Shown piece after piece: positions 1-8,501 of a DNA stretch of 64,000 nt. The notes under the pieces are model-generated. The model did no database searches. It was not told where the DNA came from and worked only from the letters and a program-made list of their open reading frames with translations. The stretch's first letter is position 1. Every line of letters begins with the position of its first letter. The DNA is from Gemmatimonadota bacterium. GTDB lineage: Bacteria; Gemmatimonadota; Gemmatimonadetes; Gemmatimonadales; GWC2-71-9. The translations under genes were made by a program, and so were the position numbers. Location of the stretch: contig JANYLJ010000032.1 in assembly GCA_025357945.1 (NCBI GenBank), positions 2,501 to 66,500 of the forward strand, given 5' to 3'.

Positions 1-456
1 GCGATGAATCACGACGTAGTCGCCGGAACGAAACGGCAGGTCGCCGAACACCGATTCGAGCACCCCTTCCCCCTCGGCCACGTACACCACTTCGTCGGCC
101 TGCGAGTTGCGATAGGCGTGCGCGTCATTGGCGTCGGGCGCCACGTAGAGCATCGCGACATCGCTATTGAAGAGGATCGGCGTGCGATCCATCGTCGGGC
201 TACCGCCGGGCGTGACCTGCGCGGTGCGGAAGTGCCGATGGCGGAGCGACGTGGTCTCGTCGGCCTGCCACGCAATCGACGTGATGCGGCGTGCCGATTT
301 CACGGTCGTCGGCGGCTCGGTGTGATACAGGAGCGACGAGGTGCCGGTGAATCCTTCGTGCCCCATCAATTCTTCCGCGTACAGGCCGCCGTCAGGGCGG
401 CGGAACACCGTGTGACGTTTCTTCGGGATGGAACCGAGCGTGTGGTAGATCGGCAT
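1..456 (-). CDS. hmgA: Homogentisate 1,2-dioxygenase, N-terminal part (cut by window edge)
   Basis: Homogentisate dioxygenase opens the aromatic ring of homogentisate to maleylacetoacetate, the step after HPPD in tyrosine breakdown. Only the first 152 codons are in the window; the frame runs off the left edge without a stop. The translation begins MPIYHTLGSIPKKRHTVFRR and contains LYAEELMGHEGFTG and a cupin-like segment ending DEVVYVAEGEGVLES, as in the N-terminal half of this family. The ATG shares one base with the stop of hppD (TGATG), so the two genes are translationally coupled. The iron-binding C-terminal half is outside the window and cannot be checked. Confidence 0.88.
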   Translation of the reverse strand, partial: MPIYHTLGSIPKKRHTVFRRPDGGLYAEELMGHEGFTGTSSLLYHTEPPTTVKSARRITSIAWQADETTSLRHRHFRTAQVTPGGSPTMDRTPILFNSDVAMLYVAPDANDAHAYRNSQADEVVYVAEGEGVLESVFGDLPFRSGDYVVIHR

Positions 457-1583
457 CAGAGATTGCCCCGCAGCGCCTGCTCCCGCTCGATCGCCTCGAA
501 CAGCGCCTTGAAGTTGCCGGCGCCGAAGCTCTTGGCACCCTTGCGCTGGATGATTTCGTAAAACAATGTCGGTCGGTCCTGCACCGGCTTGGTGAAGATC
601 TGCAACAGGTACCCTTCGTCGTCGCGGTCCACCAGGACGCCGAGCTCCGCCAGTGGGGCGACATCCTCGTCAATCGGTCCGACACGATCGAGCAACGTTT
701 CGTAGTACGTGGTCGGCACCCGCAGGAATTCGACGCCACGGCTCTTCAGTTCGCGCACCGTCTTCACGATGTCGTCGGTGGCGATCGCGATGTGCTGCAC
801 ACCCGGGCCACGATAGAACTCGAGGTACTCGTCGATCTGCGACTTCTTCTTGCCGGCCGCCGGTTCGTTGATCGGGAACTTGATGCGCCCGTTGCCGTTC
901 GACATGACCTTCGACATCAGCGCCGAGTACTCGGTGGAGATGGTCTTGTCGTCGAAGGAGAGAATGTTGACGAAGCCGAGAACGTCCTCGTAGAACTTGA
1001 CCCAGGTGTTCATCCGGCCAAGCTCGACATTGCCGACGCAGTGGTCGACGTACTTGAGGCCGGTACCGGCGGGCTGGTACGGCGAATCCACCGCGACAAA
1101 CCCGGGGAGAAAGAGCCCGCGGTAGTTCTGTCGCTCGACGATCGAGTGGATCGTGTCGCCGTAGATCTTGATCGCCGCGATGATGACCTCACCGCTGTCA
1201 TCGCGCAGGACCGTTGGCTCCTGATGGCTCACCGCACCGTGCGCCATCGCTGCGGCATGCGCGGCCCGCGCATCATCGACCCAGAACGCCATGTCGTGCA
1301 CACCGTCGCCGTGGGCGCGCACATGCGCCGAGATGTCGCTTTCCGGACCAATCGGTGAGGTGAGCACCAGGCGCAGCTTGTCCTGCGCCAGCAGGTACGA
1401 GGCGCGGTCGCGAACGCCCGTCTCGGGCCCGCGATAGCCGACGAGCTGGTGGCCCCACGCCGAGCGATAGTAATGCGCCGACTGCTTGGCGTTGCCAACA
1501 TAGAACTCGATATAGTCGGTCCCGTTGATCGGGAAGGTATCGTGCGCCGCGGTTGCCGACGGCGAAACAATCGTGGAAGTCAT
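456..1583 (-). CDS. hppD: 4-hydroxyphenylpyruvate dioxygenase
   Basis: The enzyme converts 4-hydroxyphenylpyruvate to homogentisate using Fe(II) and O2. The 375 residues have the two vicinal-oxygen-chelate halves of the family. The iron ligands are visible as H181 (YVDHCVGNV), H264 (VQHIAIATDD) and E343 (FYEIIQRKG). Length is normal for bacterial HPPD. The start overlaps the stop of phhA by four bases (ATGA) and the stop overlaps the start of hmgA by one. Order and coupling place it in the centre of the Phe/Tyr degradation operon. Tyrosine aminotransferase, needed to make its substrate, is not in the window. Confidence 0.96.
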   Translation of the reverse strand: MTSTIVSPSATAAHDTFPINGTDYIEFYVGNAKQSAHYYRSAWGHQLVGYRGPETGVRDRASYLLAQDKLRLVLTSPIGPESDISAHVRAHGDGVHDMAFWVDDARAAHAAAMAHGAVSHQEPTVLRDDSGEVIIAAIKIYGDTIHSIVERQNYRGLFLPGFVAVDSPYQPAGTGLKYVDHCVGNVELGRMNTWVKFYEDVLGFVNILSFDDKTISTEYSALMSKVMSNGNGRIKFPINEPAAGKKKSQIDEYLEFYRGPGVQHIAIATDDIVKTVRELKSRGVEFLRVPTTYYETLLDRVGPIDEDVAPLAELGVLVDRDDEGYLLQIFTKPVQDRPTLFYEIIQRKGAKSFGAGNFKALFEAIEREQALRGNL

Positions 1584-2512
1584 CTGATGGCTGCTCCGAG
1601 AAATGATGCCAGGTCGGCCTCGCTGATTGCGGGCTCACCCGGGGAGACGTTGTCGAGCGTGCCGGCTTTCACCCACTCGGCCAGCCGGCCGACCTCGCTG
1701 AACAGGTGATCGAACGAATCGACGACAAAGAGGAGGGGCTGGTACTTGTCGATCTCGAAGTACTGATTGACCACCCACTCGAGCTGGAACGGCCAGCGCT
1801 GCACGTCGGGCGACACGATGCAGTGCTCGAGTTCGCCGTACGATGACAGCAGCCCGCTGCCGTACGCCTTGATCTCCTTGCCGTCTTCGCTCTTCATCAA
1901 CCCGAACTCGATGGTGAACCAGAAGAACCGGGCCATTGCCTTGATCACGCTCGTCACCCGCCGCACGCGCTCGTGCGGGTCGGTGATGTCCGCGGCCCGC
2001 TCGGCTGCCGCCCTGGCGCACTCGCCAAAGAGGACCAGCGTGTCCGCGAACGCCTCGTCCGTGTGCATCGGGACGTGGCCGGCAATGTCGTGAAAGATGT
2101 CGGGTTCGGGGAGGTAATCGAGCACCTGGCCGTCCCGAATCGTGACGGTGGTGGGAAACTCCCGTTGGCGCAGGCAATCGAAGAACATGTACGCCGGGAC
2201 GTAGCCGCTGACCGCCTTGGCGCGAAAGCCGGTCCGCGGCGCCATGAACTTGTTCACGTCTTCGAGCCGGGGCACCCGGGTCGGATCGAGGCAGAGGTTG
2301 TCGATTCCCTGAAGGAAGCGATGGTTGGCGTACTTCTGCCAGCGATCATGCATGCGCGCGTATAGCGCACGCCACGCTTCGTGATTGGCGTCGGAATAGA
2401 GATCGTACGGCTGCTCGATGTAGAGGCGCCCCTCGGACTGCGCGCGCTCGATGAACGGCGACTTGGTGGTGGTGAGGCCGGGGGAAACCGTGGCACTCGG
2501 GGAGGCGGTCAT
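1580..2512 (-). CDS. phhA: Phenylalanine 4-monooxygenase (aromatic amino acid hydroxylase)
   Basis: Hydroxylates phenylalanine to tyrosine with a pterin cofactor and non-heme iron. The iron ligands are H141 and H146 in HDIAGHVPMH and the glutamate of WFTIEFGLMK (E202). The stretch between the second His and the Glu is longer than in the short Chromobacterium enzyme. At 310 residues it is a catalytic domain with a short N-terminal extension and no regulatory ACT domain. It lies 70 bases after acetoacetyl-CoA synthetase and overlaps hppD by ATGA. A pterin-recycling gene such as phhB is not seen nearby. Confidence 0.95.
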   Translation of the reverse strand: MTASPSATVSPGLTTTKSPFIERAQSEGRLYIEQPYDLYSDANHEAWRALYARMHDRWQKYANHRFLQGIDNLCLDPTRVPRLEDVNKFMAPRTGFRAKAVSGYVPAYMFFDCLRQREFPTTVTIRDGQVLDYLPEPDIFHDIAGHVPMHTDEAFADTLVLFGECARAAAERAADITDPHERVRRVTSVIKAMARFFWFTIEFGLMKSEDGKEIKAYGSGLLSSYGELEHCIVSPDVQRWPFQLEWVVNQYFEIDKYQPLLFVVDSFDHLFSEVGRLAEWVKAGTLDNVSPGEPAISEADLASFLGAAIR

Positions 2513-2582
2513 GGCAGCAGAAAAGTAATACCTTGGGAGCGCCGGCCGCCGGGCAGTATGCCGCCAACCAGCCCGTTGCCCG

Positions 2583-4601
2583 CTACGCCAGCTCAGGTCG
2601 ATGCTTGAATTGCTCGAGTGCTTCTGGATTTGCCAGCGCGCCGACGTTGTTCACTGCCCTGCCCTCGATCGCGCCTCGTACCGCCAGTTCACTCAGCTTG
2701 CCGTTCCGAGTGCGCGGAATGTCCGTCACCTGGAGAATCAGGCTGGGCACATGATGCGACGAAGTCCCCGCGCGGATGCGGCGCCGGATCACGTCGCGCA
2801 GCTCGTCGGTGAGGGTTCCGCCATCGCGGAGTCGGACGAACAGGACGACGCGTTCATCGCCGGCCGCTCCCCCCGGAACCCGCTGCCCGACGACGAGACT
2901 CTCGACCACTTCGGGAATCACCTCGACCTGCCGGTAGATCTCGGCCGTTCCGATCCGCACACCACCAGGATTGAGCGTCGTGTCGCTGCGACCGCCGATG
3001 ACGAACCCCCCGCTTGGGGTGCGAGTGATCCAGTCGCCGTGGCGCCACACACCTGGCCATGTTTCGAAATACGCCGCGCGATACCGGCTGTGATCGGCAT
3101 CGTGCCAGAAGTGGACCGGCATGGCGGGAAATGGTCGCGTGCACACCAGCTCGCCGGGCGCACCCGTCGCGCACGGTGTGCCCACGTCGTCGAACACGTC
3201 GACCGCGAGGCCGAGGCCGGGTCCCTGGATCTCGCCGCGTCGGACCGGCGACAGCGGGTTGCCGAGGACGAAGCAGGAGACGATATCGGTGCCGCCGGAG
3301 ATGCTGCTCGTCTGCACCTGGGCGCCCACGGCGTGGTGCACCCAATCGAAACTCTCAGGCGCCAGCGGACTCCCGGTGGACAGCACCGTGCGAAGTTTGC
3401 CGAGCGCGTGGTCTCGAGCTGGCACGAGGCCGCTCTTCTCGGCGAGCGCGAGGTACTTGGCGCTGGTGCCGAAGACGTCGACCGCTTCGTCGGCGGCCAT
3501 CCGCCAGAGCACGCCTTCGTCGCCGGCAGGGAGCGGCGCGCCGTCGTAGAGGACGAGTGTGGCTCCCGCCGCCAGAGCGCTCACCTGCCAGTTCCACATC
3601 ATCCAGCCGCACGTCGTGAAGTAGAACAGGCGCTCGCCCACGCGCAGGTCGACGTGCAGCCGGTGCTCCTTGAGGTGCTGCAGCAGCGTTCCGCCGGCAG
3701 AATGCACGATGCACTTGGGCAGCCCGGTCGTTCCGGAGGAATAGAGGATGTACAGCGGATGATCGAACGGGAGGCGGAGGAAACTGAGCGACGCGGGCTC
3801 GGCCTGGGTGACCAGGTCGGTCCACCGCGCAGCGCGTCGATCGGCCGGAAGCGCGTCGTCGCCGAGGTAGTGGATCATGACCGCATGCTGCACCGAGGGG
3901 AGGCGCGGCAGTAGCGCTTCGGCGCGGGCGATGCAGTCGTGAACCTTGCCGGCGTAGCGATACCCGTCGCAGAAGAGCAGCACGACCGGTGCGGTCTGGC
4001 CGAACCGGTCGACAATACCATCGACACCGAAATCGGGTGAGCACGACGTCCACATGGCGCCGAGGGACGCCGTGGCGAGCATGGCGACGACCGCCTCGGG
4101 AATGTTCGGCAGCCAACCCGCCACGCGATCACCGGGCCCGACGCCCAGTGCCCGCAGCGCCGCCGCCGCGCGGGCGACCTCGCCGCGAAGCTCCGCCCAG
4201 CTGTACCGCGAGGCCGGGCCGCGCTCGTCCCAGGCGACGATCGCCAGCTGGTCGCCGTCGTACCGCAACAGGTTCTCGGCGAAGTTGAGCCTCGCGCCGG
4301 TAAACCACCTGGGCCCAAGCACCGGGTCTGGCGGTGCCATGTGATCGCCGCCCACGAGCACCTGTTGCCACGATGCACCATTGGGCAGCGTGTCGGCGAT
4401 GACGCCGGCGTCGCGCCAGACAGCAGCCCAGAACTGTTCCGGGTGGGCGACCGACCAGGCATGAAGGGATTGAAATGCTGCCGCATCATTGTGTCCAACG
4501 AGCGTGACGCCCTCGTCGCGCAATCGCTGAATCAGTCGGGCGAGGTGCGATGTGTTCGCGCGGGCGGGGTCAGCACGCCACAGCACTGCGTCGGAGGTCA
4601 T
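2583..4601 (-). CDS. Acetoacetyl-CoA synthetase (acetoacetate-CoA ligase)
   Basis: An AMP-forming acyl-CoA synthetase of 672 residues. The nucleotide-binding motif YSSGTTGLPKCIVH followed by GGTLLQHLKEHRLHVDLR is the signature of acetoacetate-CoA ligases rather than acetyl-CoA synthetase, and the length is typical of that subfamily. C-terminal features include GDWITRTPSGGFVIGGRSD and the catalytic lysine region TRNGKLSELAVRGAI. In this operon it would activate acetoacetate, an end product of phenylalanine/tyrosine breakdown (with fumarate), for thiolase cleavage. That role is inferred from context. It starts 12 bases after the TonB-like gene. Confidence 0.92.
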   Translation of the reverse strand: MTSDAVLWRADPARANTSHLARLIQRLRDEGVTLVGHNDAAAFQSLHAWSVAHPEQFWAAVWRDAGVIADTLPNGASWQQVLVGGDHMAPPDPVLGPRWFTGARLNFAENLLRYDGDQLAIVAWDERGPASRYSWAELRGEVARAAAALRALGVGPGDRVAGWLPNIPEAVVAMLATASLGAMWTSCSPDFGVDGIVDRFGQTAPVVLLFCDGYRYAGKVHDCIARAEALLPRLPSVQHAVMIHYLGDDALPADRRAARWTDLVTQAEPASLSFLRLPFDHPLYILYSSGTTGLPKCIVHSAGGTLLQHLKEHRLHVDLRVGERLFYFTTCGWMMWNWQVSALAAGATLVLYDGAPLPAGDEGVLWRMAADEAVDVFGTSAKYLALAEKSGLVPARDHALGKLRTVLSTGSPLAPESFDWVHHAVGAQVQTSSISGGTDIVSCFVLGNPLSPVRRGEIQGPGLGLAVDVFDDVGTPCATGAPGELVCTRPFPAMPVHFWHDADHSRYRAAYFETWPGVWRHGDWITRTPSGGFVIGGRSDTTLNPGGVRIGTAEIYRQVEVIPEVVESLVVGQRVPGGAAGDERVVLFVRLRDGGTLTDELRDVIRRRIRAGTSSHHVPSLILQVTDIPRTRNGKLSELAVRGAIEGRAVNNVGALANPEALEQFKHRPELA

Positions 4602-4613
4602 CGGGTTCGGCGG

Positions 4614-5591
4614 TCAGTGGTGGCGCAGGACCACGTCGTCGCTGCGCACGCGCGTTCCGATCATCAGCGTGAGCAACTCACCGCGGTACCCTGGTGCGAC
4701 CACCTGGACATACTGCTTGCGGCACTTCGCGAGCATATGCGGATCGAAGGCGAGGCGGTACTCACCATTGTTGTCGCTGAACGTCCCGAACTGGGTGCCC
4801 ATGATTTGCAGGTGTGCGCCGCTGAGCGGCGAGCGGCCGTCGGTATCGAGCACGCGCCCGATGACGGTCGCAAGCACCGACGAGCTGTCCGGATTCCGAC
4901 CGAGATCCGGAATATCCACGCAGCGACCCGACGTCTCGTTGTCGAACGAATTCTCCCACTTCCTGGGGTCGTGATTAGACAGCCCGGAGCGGCCCATCGC
5001 GCCGGCGGACACGGTGGCGCTCGCGCTGGGCGGCGCCCCGAGGCCCGAATCGAGCTTGGGCGGACCCCATGGTGACGTCGTCGGCAGCGGAATTCGCCCG
5101 GCACCGGTGTAATCGCCGGGCCGGGGCACCTGCAGCCGCTGCGGCGCTGCCGGCTCGGGATCGGGCTTCGGCGGCTCGGGTGCGGGCGTAGGCGGCAGCT
5201 CAGCGGCTTTCGCGTTCGCTGCGGCCGCCGCATCGGCATCAGACTGCTTGGCGGCAGCCTCCTTGGCCGGTGCATCCGGTTGCTTCGAATCGGGGCCGAG
5301 CTCGACCGTCTTCATCGGTGGCGGCGGCGGTTGCGGTGCGGTCTGGCGGGGCTGGGGCGCCTGCTTCGGCAGCGGCATCGCCTTGGTGCTCGGCGGCCGA
5401 ATCGCGATCGGCTGGGCCACCTCGGAGCCGGCTGCCTCGGTCCGTGAGGCCGCGCTTGAGACGGGGACCCCGAAGATGAAGAGCAGGATGACCGCCGCGT
5501 GCAGGAGTGCGCTCGCGCCGAGGGCGAGCAGGCCTCGAGTTTCCCGGGCCAGCGGCGGCGCAACCTCGAAGTCCACGATACGCTTCAACAC
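4614..5591 (-). CDS. TonB-like membrane-anchored protein with CarboxypepD_reg-like domain
   Basis: A 325-residue protein starting at GTG. Residues about 20-45 form one membrane helix (LLALGASALLHAAVILLFIF), as in TonB/energy-transducer N-termini. A long Pro/Ala/Lys-rich periplasmic linker follows at about 55-160. The C-terminal 85 residues resemble a carboxypeptidase-regulatory-like beta domain (GRVLDTDGRSPLSGAHLQIM, then TFSDNNGEYRLAF). There is no recognisable TonB C-terminal domain. Two cysteines (RCVDIP and AKCRKQ) could form a disulfide. It heads the Phe/Tyr degradation operon, only 12 bases before the acetoacetyl-CoA synthetase. Its function is unknown; a role in envelope sensing or uptake is only a guess. 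Confidence 0.75.
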   Translation of the reverse strand: MLKRIVDFEVAPPLARETRGLLALGASALLHAAVILLFIFGVPVSSAASRTEAAGSEVAQPIAIRPPSTKAMPLPKQAPQPRQTAPQPPPPPMKTVELGPDSKQPDAPAKEAAAKQSDADAAAAANAKAAELPPTPAPEPPKPDPEPAAPQRLQVPRPGDYTGAGRIPLPTTSPWGPPKLDSGLGAPPSASATVSAGAMGRSGLSNHDPRKWENSFDNETSGRCVDIPDLGRNPDSSSVLATVIGRVLDTDGRSPLSGAHLQIMGTQFGTFSDNNGEYRLAFDPHMLAKCRKQYVQVVAPGYRGELLTLMIGTRVRSDDVVLRHH

Positions 5592-5713
5592 GCTTACAGC
5601 TTAGCCGCGACGGGGGTCAATCGGGATGGTCTGGGAGGGGTCGGGTCGTTGTCACACACCCGATACGTCCGGTACGGGTACGAAGTTGCGGTCTGACCGG
5701 GCCATATTGCGGC

Positions 5714-6745
5714 ATGTCCGATCCTTCGCACGTCAACGCACTCATCGCCGGGGCCGGGCCGATCGGCCTCGCGTGTGCCATCTCGGCCCGACGCCGGGGC
5801 ATCGATCATCTCGTCGTGGACGCGGGAGCGATCGTCAATTCGATCGTCCGATATCCGGTCGGGATGACGTTTTTCACGACACCCGAACGTCTGGAGATCG
5901 GCGGCCATCCGTTCACTTGCGGGGGGGCGAAGGCCACCCGTGAAGAGGCGCTGAAGTACTACCGAGGCGTCGTGCGGGCGGAGCAACTCCGGGTCCGGAC
6001 GTACACCCGGCTGGTCGGCGTGGAGCGGCAGGATGGTCGGGTCGCCTGCCGGCTCGCGACGGCGTTCGGCTCCGACACCGTCACCTGCGACCGCCTGATC
6101 ATTGCGACGGGATACTTCGAGCACGCCAACCTGCTCGGGGTGCCCGGCGAAACGCTGCCACACGTCAGCCACTGGTTTGATGAAGCGCACCTCACGTCGG
6201 GCCGCGATGTGGTCATCGTCGGTGGCAAGAACTCCGCGGTGGAAGCGGCGCTGCAGTGCTATCGGGCGGGTGCCGGGGTGACGCTCGTCTACCGAGGCGA
6301 GGCGCTCAAACCAAGCGTCAAGTTCTGGTTGAAGCCCGACCTCGACAACCGGATCGCCGCCGGCGAAATCGCCGCGCGGTTCGGCTCTGAAGTGGTGGCG
6401 ATCACCGAGCGCCACGTCACCATCAGGGATGGGCATGGCACGGTCGAACACGTGCCGGCGGCGCGCGTCTATGCCCTGACCGGATACCATCCGGATTTTG
6501 ATCTCCTCGCTGCCGCGGGTGTCAGCTGCGACGCCCCAACCGGGCGTCCGGTGCTCGACCCGGCGACACTGCAGAGCAACGTGCCGGGCGTCTACCTCGC
6601 CGGAAGCGTCGGTGCCGGGCGAAATATTTCTGAGGTATTCATCGAGAACGGTCGGTTCGACGGGGAACGGATTTTTGGTGATGCGTCGAGCCGGGCGCAA
6701 GCGGAACGACGCTACGGCGAGTCGCCTCGCCCGGTTGGCGAGTAG
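5714..6745 (+). CDS. ypdA: YpdA-type FAD-dependent oxidoreductase (putative bacillithiol disulfide reductase)
   Basis: A 343-residue flavoprotein with an N-terminal FAD motif (IAGAGPIGLACAISARRRGI) and an internal NADPH motif (VIVGGKNSAVEAALQCYRAG). The segments NSIVRYPVGMTFFTT and PSVKFWLKPDLDNRI are typical of the YpdA/Bdr family, which reduces bacillithiol disulfide. The CxxC of thioredoxin reductase is absent, as expected for this family. The reading frame is open further upstream, but this ATG directly precedes the FAD fold and is the likely start. The bacillithiol glycosyltransferase gene bshA is at about 60 kb, so the cofactor is probably made. Confidence 0.87.
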   Translation: MSDPSHVNALIAGAGPIGLACAISARRRGIDHLVVDAGAIVNSIVRYPVGMTFFTTPERLEIGGHPFTCGGAKATREEALKYYRGVVRAEQLRVRTYTRLVGVERQDGRVACRLATAFGSDTVTCDRLIIATGYFEHANLLGVPGETLPHVSHWFDEAHLTSGRDVVIVGGKNSAVEAALQCYRAGAGVTLVYRGEALKPSVKFWLKPDLDNRIAAGEIAARFGSEVVAITERHVTIRDGHGTVEHVPAARVYALTGYHPDFDLLAAAGVSCDAPTGRPVLDPATLQSNVPGVYLAGSVGAGRNISEVFIENGRFDGERIFGDASSRAQAERRYGESPRPVGE

Positions 6746-6750
6746 GGCGT

Positions 6751-7137
6751 TCAGCCTGGGTTTACTGGGCGGCGCGTTGGATCCGCCAGCAACCGCTCGG
6801 TGAACTCGACGCGCTCGTGCAATTCGCCCACCTCGGCCCGCAACGCGTCGAGCTCGTCGAGAATCGCGGCGGCGGTGCCCGAGGTCACCAGGTGATCGCT
6901 TTCCGGTTCCCAGCTGCTGACCAGCCGGCCTTCGCTGTCCCGGAACGCGCCCGCGGCAACGATGATCAGGTCGGCCAACCACCACAGCCCGAGCCCGCCG
7001 AGCGTGATGAGCTGGAGTACCGCGGTGTTGGTCTTGCCAACATAGAACCGATGCGCGCCAAACACGCCGAGAAAGCCGGCGAGCAGCAAGGCGACGGTGC
7101 GTGATCGCGGCGACGCAATAAGTTCATCATCAGCCAT
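6751..7137 (-). CDS. TM2 domain membrane protein
   Basis: A 128-residue protein with the TM2 domain at residues about 10-65: SRTVALLLAGFLGVFGAHRFYVGK, then a second helix in LITLGGLGLWWLADLIIV, joined by a short turn and carrying the conserved G-x-HRFY-x-G signature. The C-terminal part (about 85-125) is charged and probably a short coiled coil (LDALRAEVGELHERVEF). TM2 proteins have no settled bacterial function. It lies 32 bases downstream of tRNA-Arg on the same strand and ends five bases before the stop of the convergent ypdA gene. Confidence 0.85.
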   Translation of the reverse strand: MADDELIASPRSRTVALLLAGFLGVFGAHRFYVGKTNTAVLQLITLGGLGLWWLADLIIVAAGAFRDSEGRLVSSWEPESDHLVTSGTAAAILDELDALRAEVGELHERVEFTERLLADPTRRPVNPG

Positions 7138-7169
7138 GCGGCGATATACCTTTCCGTGTGACGTTTCAG

Positions 7170-7243
7170 TGCGCCCGGCAGGACTCGAACCTGCGACCTG
7201 CTGGTTAGAAGCCAGCCGCTCTATCCAGCTGAGCTACGGGCGC
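7170..7243 (-). tRNA. tRNA-Arg (anticodon UCU)
   Basis: The minus strand folds into a full cloverleaf: acceptor stem GCGCCCG/CGGGCGC, D-arm with AGCTCAGCTGGATAGAGC, anticodon stem GCTGG/CCAGC with loop CTTCTAA, and T-arm CGCAGGTTCGAGTCCTGC. The discriminator base is A at 7170. CCA is not encoded. The UCU anticodon reads AGA/AGG, rare codons in this GC-rich sequence. Confidence 0.97.
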
Positions 7244-7324
7244 TCGAGACTGTCAAAGCTAGCGACTACCGGCCAGGCGCGTTGCGCGATCACCGATCGG
7301 CTCACCGATATCACGGGCGTCCAC

Positions 7325-8116
7325 ATGCTACCTGTTGTCCCGCTGTTCATCCTGCTCTCGGGCGCCCATGCCAGCGCGGTCGCGCCCACGCCGGGCGAGT
7401 TGGTGGTCCGCCGGGCGTACAAGATGTACGGCGGTCAGTGGTTCAAGAACGCGCAGTTCGTGCAGCGCAGGACGTTGCCGCTCGAACGTCGGGTGGAAAC
7501 CTGGTACGTCTCACTCCAACCGCCGGGACTCGCCCGCGTCGATGTCGCACCGGGCGCGACGGGGCGAGCCGTGGTCTATCGCAACGATTCGAGCTACAGC
7601 TTCGGCAAGGGGCAACTGCGCGCTCGCGTAGTCGATGTGCAGCCGCTGGCGGTGCTGCTCCACGACCTGCATTCCAGCCCACCCGAATCCACCATCGCGA
7701 TGCTGAAGAAGTTCAATTTCGACCTCACCAAAACGCACGAGCGCATGTGGCAGGGCCAACGGGTGATCGTCGTGGGTGCTCGCTACGACGAGGCCGGGCC
7801 GAACCAGTTCTGGCTGGAAAAAAAGCGGATGGTGCTGGTGCGATTGATCGAGCAGAACGGTGCCGATCCCGCCCGGCCGCTGGATGCACAAATCGGCGAG
7901 TACGAGAAAGCCGGCAAGGGCTGGCTGGAACACAGCGTCAGGATCTTCCTCGGCGGGCAGCTGACAACGATCGACGACTACAGCAGCGTAGCGGTGGACG
8001 GCACTCTCGAACCAGGCTTGTTCGAGCCGTTGCCGTACCACCTGCCGCGCTGGGTCCGGGGTGCCAACGACATCTTCGGCGGCGTGCCGAACATTGCGTT
8101 ACCGGGCGGTCACTGA
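7325..8116 (+). CDS. Secreted protein, LolA/LppX-like fold suspected
   Basis: A 263-residue exported protein. The ATG is placed right before a signal peptide (MLPVVPLFILLSGAHASA); the frame is open further upstream, but that stretch runs through the tRNA gene on the other strand. The mature part is a string of short beta-type segments (RVDVAPGATGRAVVYRNDSS, WQGQRVIVVGARYDE, QFWLEKKRMVLVRLIEQ) like outer-membrane lipoprotein-sorting proteins that track a substrate through a beta half-barrel. No catalytic motif is seen. The family assignment is weak; existence as a real secreted protein is secure. Confidence 0.75.
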   Translation: MLPVVPLFILLSGAHASAVAPTPGELVVRRAYKMYGGQWFKNAQFVQRRTLPLERRVETWYVSLQPPGLARVDVAPGATGRAVVYRNDSSYSFGKGQLRARVVDVQPLAVLLHDLHSSPPESTIAMLKKFNFDLTKTHERMWQGQRVIVVGARYDEAGPNQFWLEKKRMVLVRLIEQNGADPARPLDAQIGEYEKAGKGWLEHSVRIFLGGQLTTIDDYSSVAVDGTLEPGLFEPLPYHLPRWVRGANDIFGGVPNIALPGGH

Positions 8117-8144
8117 GCGCGGTCGCTCCGGAGAAGCCGGGGCG

Positions 8145-8501
8145 CTACAGCACGAAATACGTTCGGTTCCCGCGTTCATCCTGGCCGCTGGCGCATGAGA
8201 TGGTCAAATCGTAAACGACCGAACCAGACGGCAGGCCGGTAAAGGTAAACTGGGTGGGTGCCGTGGCGGGCGTCCCGACGAGCGTTTTTGGCTCACCTCC
8301 GGCAGTGTCGGTCAGCAGGACAGATTCATCGGGAGAGAATGTTCCGGTCAGCGTAAGTACGCCGGGCGCTGGAGAGGCGGCCGAGGTGACGGTGGTGTTG
8401 CAGCTGCCCTTGCTCGGTGCGGGTCTATCGCCGCATGCGGCCACAGCCGCGGTGGTGATGGCGAACAAGAGTCCGGTCAGCAGGTACGTGGGGCGTTGGA
8501 T
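8145..8501 (-). CDS. Small lipoprotein, probable ATC start
   Basis: About 118 residues. After a hydrophobic segment comes a lipobox (TTAAVAAC followed by GDRPAP), then a beta-rich domain (GVLTLTGTFSPDESVLLTDT) with two further cysteines. No ATG, GTG or TTG lies just before the signal peptide in frame. A strong Shine-Dalgarno GGAGG sits five bases before an ATC codon at 8501-8499, which is therefore taken as the start. The frame remains open upstream to 8726, but that part is Arg/Pro-rich and looks non-coding. Function unknown. It is convergent with the preceding secreted-protein gene. Confidence 0.6.
   Translation of the reverse strand: MQRPTYLLTGLLFAITTAAVAACGDRPAPSKGSCNTTVTSAASPAPGVLTLTGTFSPDESVLLTDTAGGEPKTLVGTPATAPTQFTFTGLPSGSVVYDLTISCASGQDERGNRTYFVL

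Noticed and set aside
4614..5591. Calling this gene tonB
   Set aside because: The N-terminal helix and Pro-rich linker resemble TonB, but the C-terminal domain is of the CarboxypepD_reg type and the TonB fold is absent.
5592..5713. Promoter in the gap between the TonB-like gene and ypdA
   Set aside because: A TTGACC-like box exists on the minus strand, but no -10 at correct spacing leaves room for the start codon; plus-strand boxes are equally weak.
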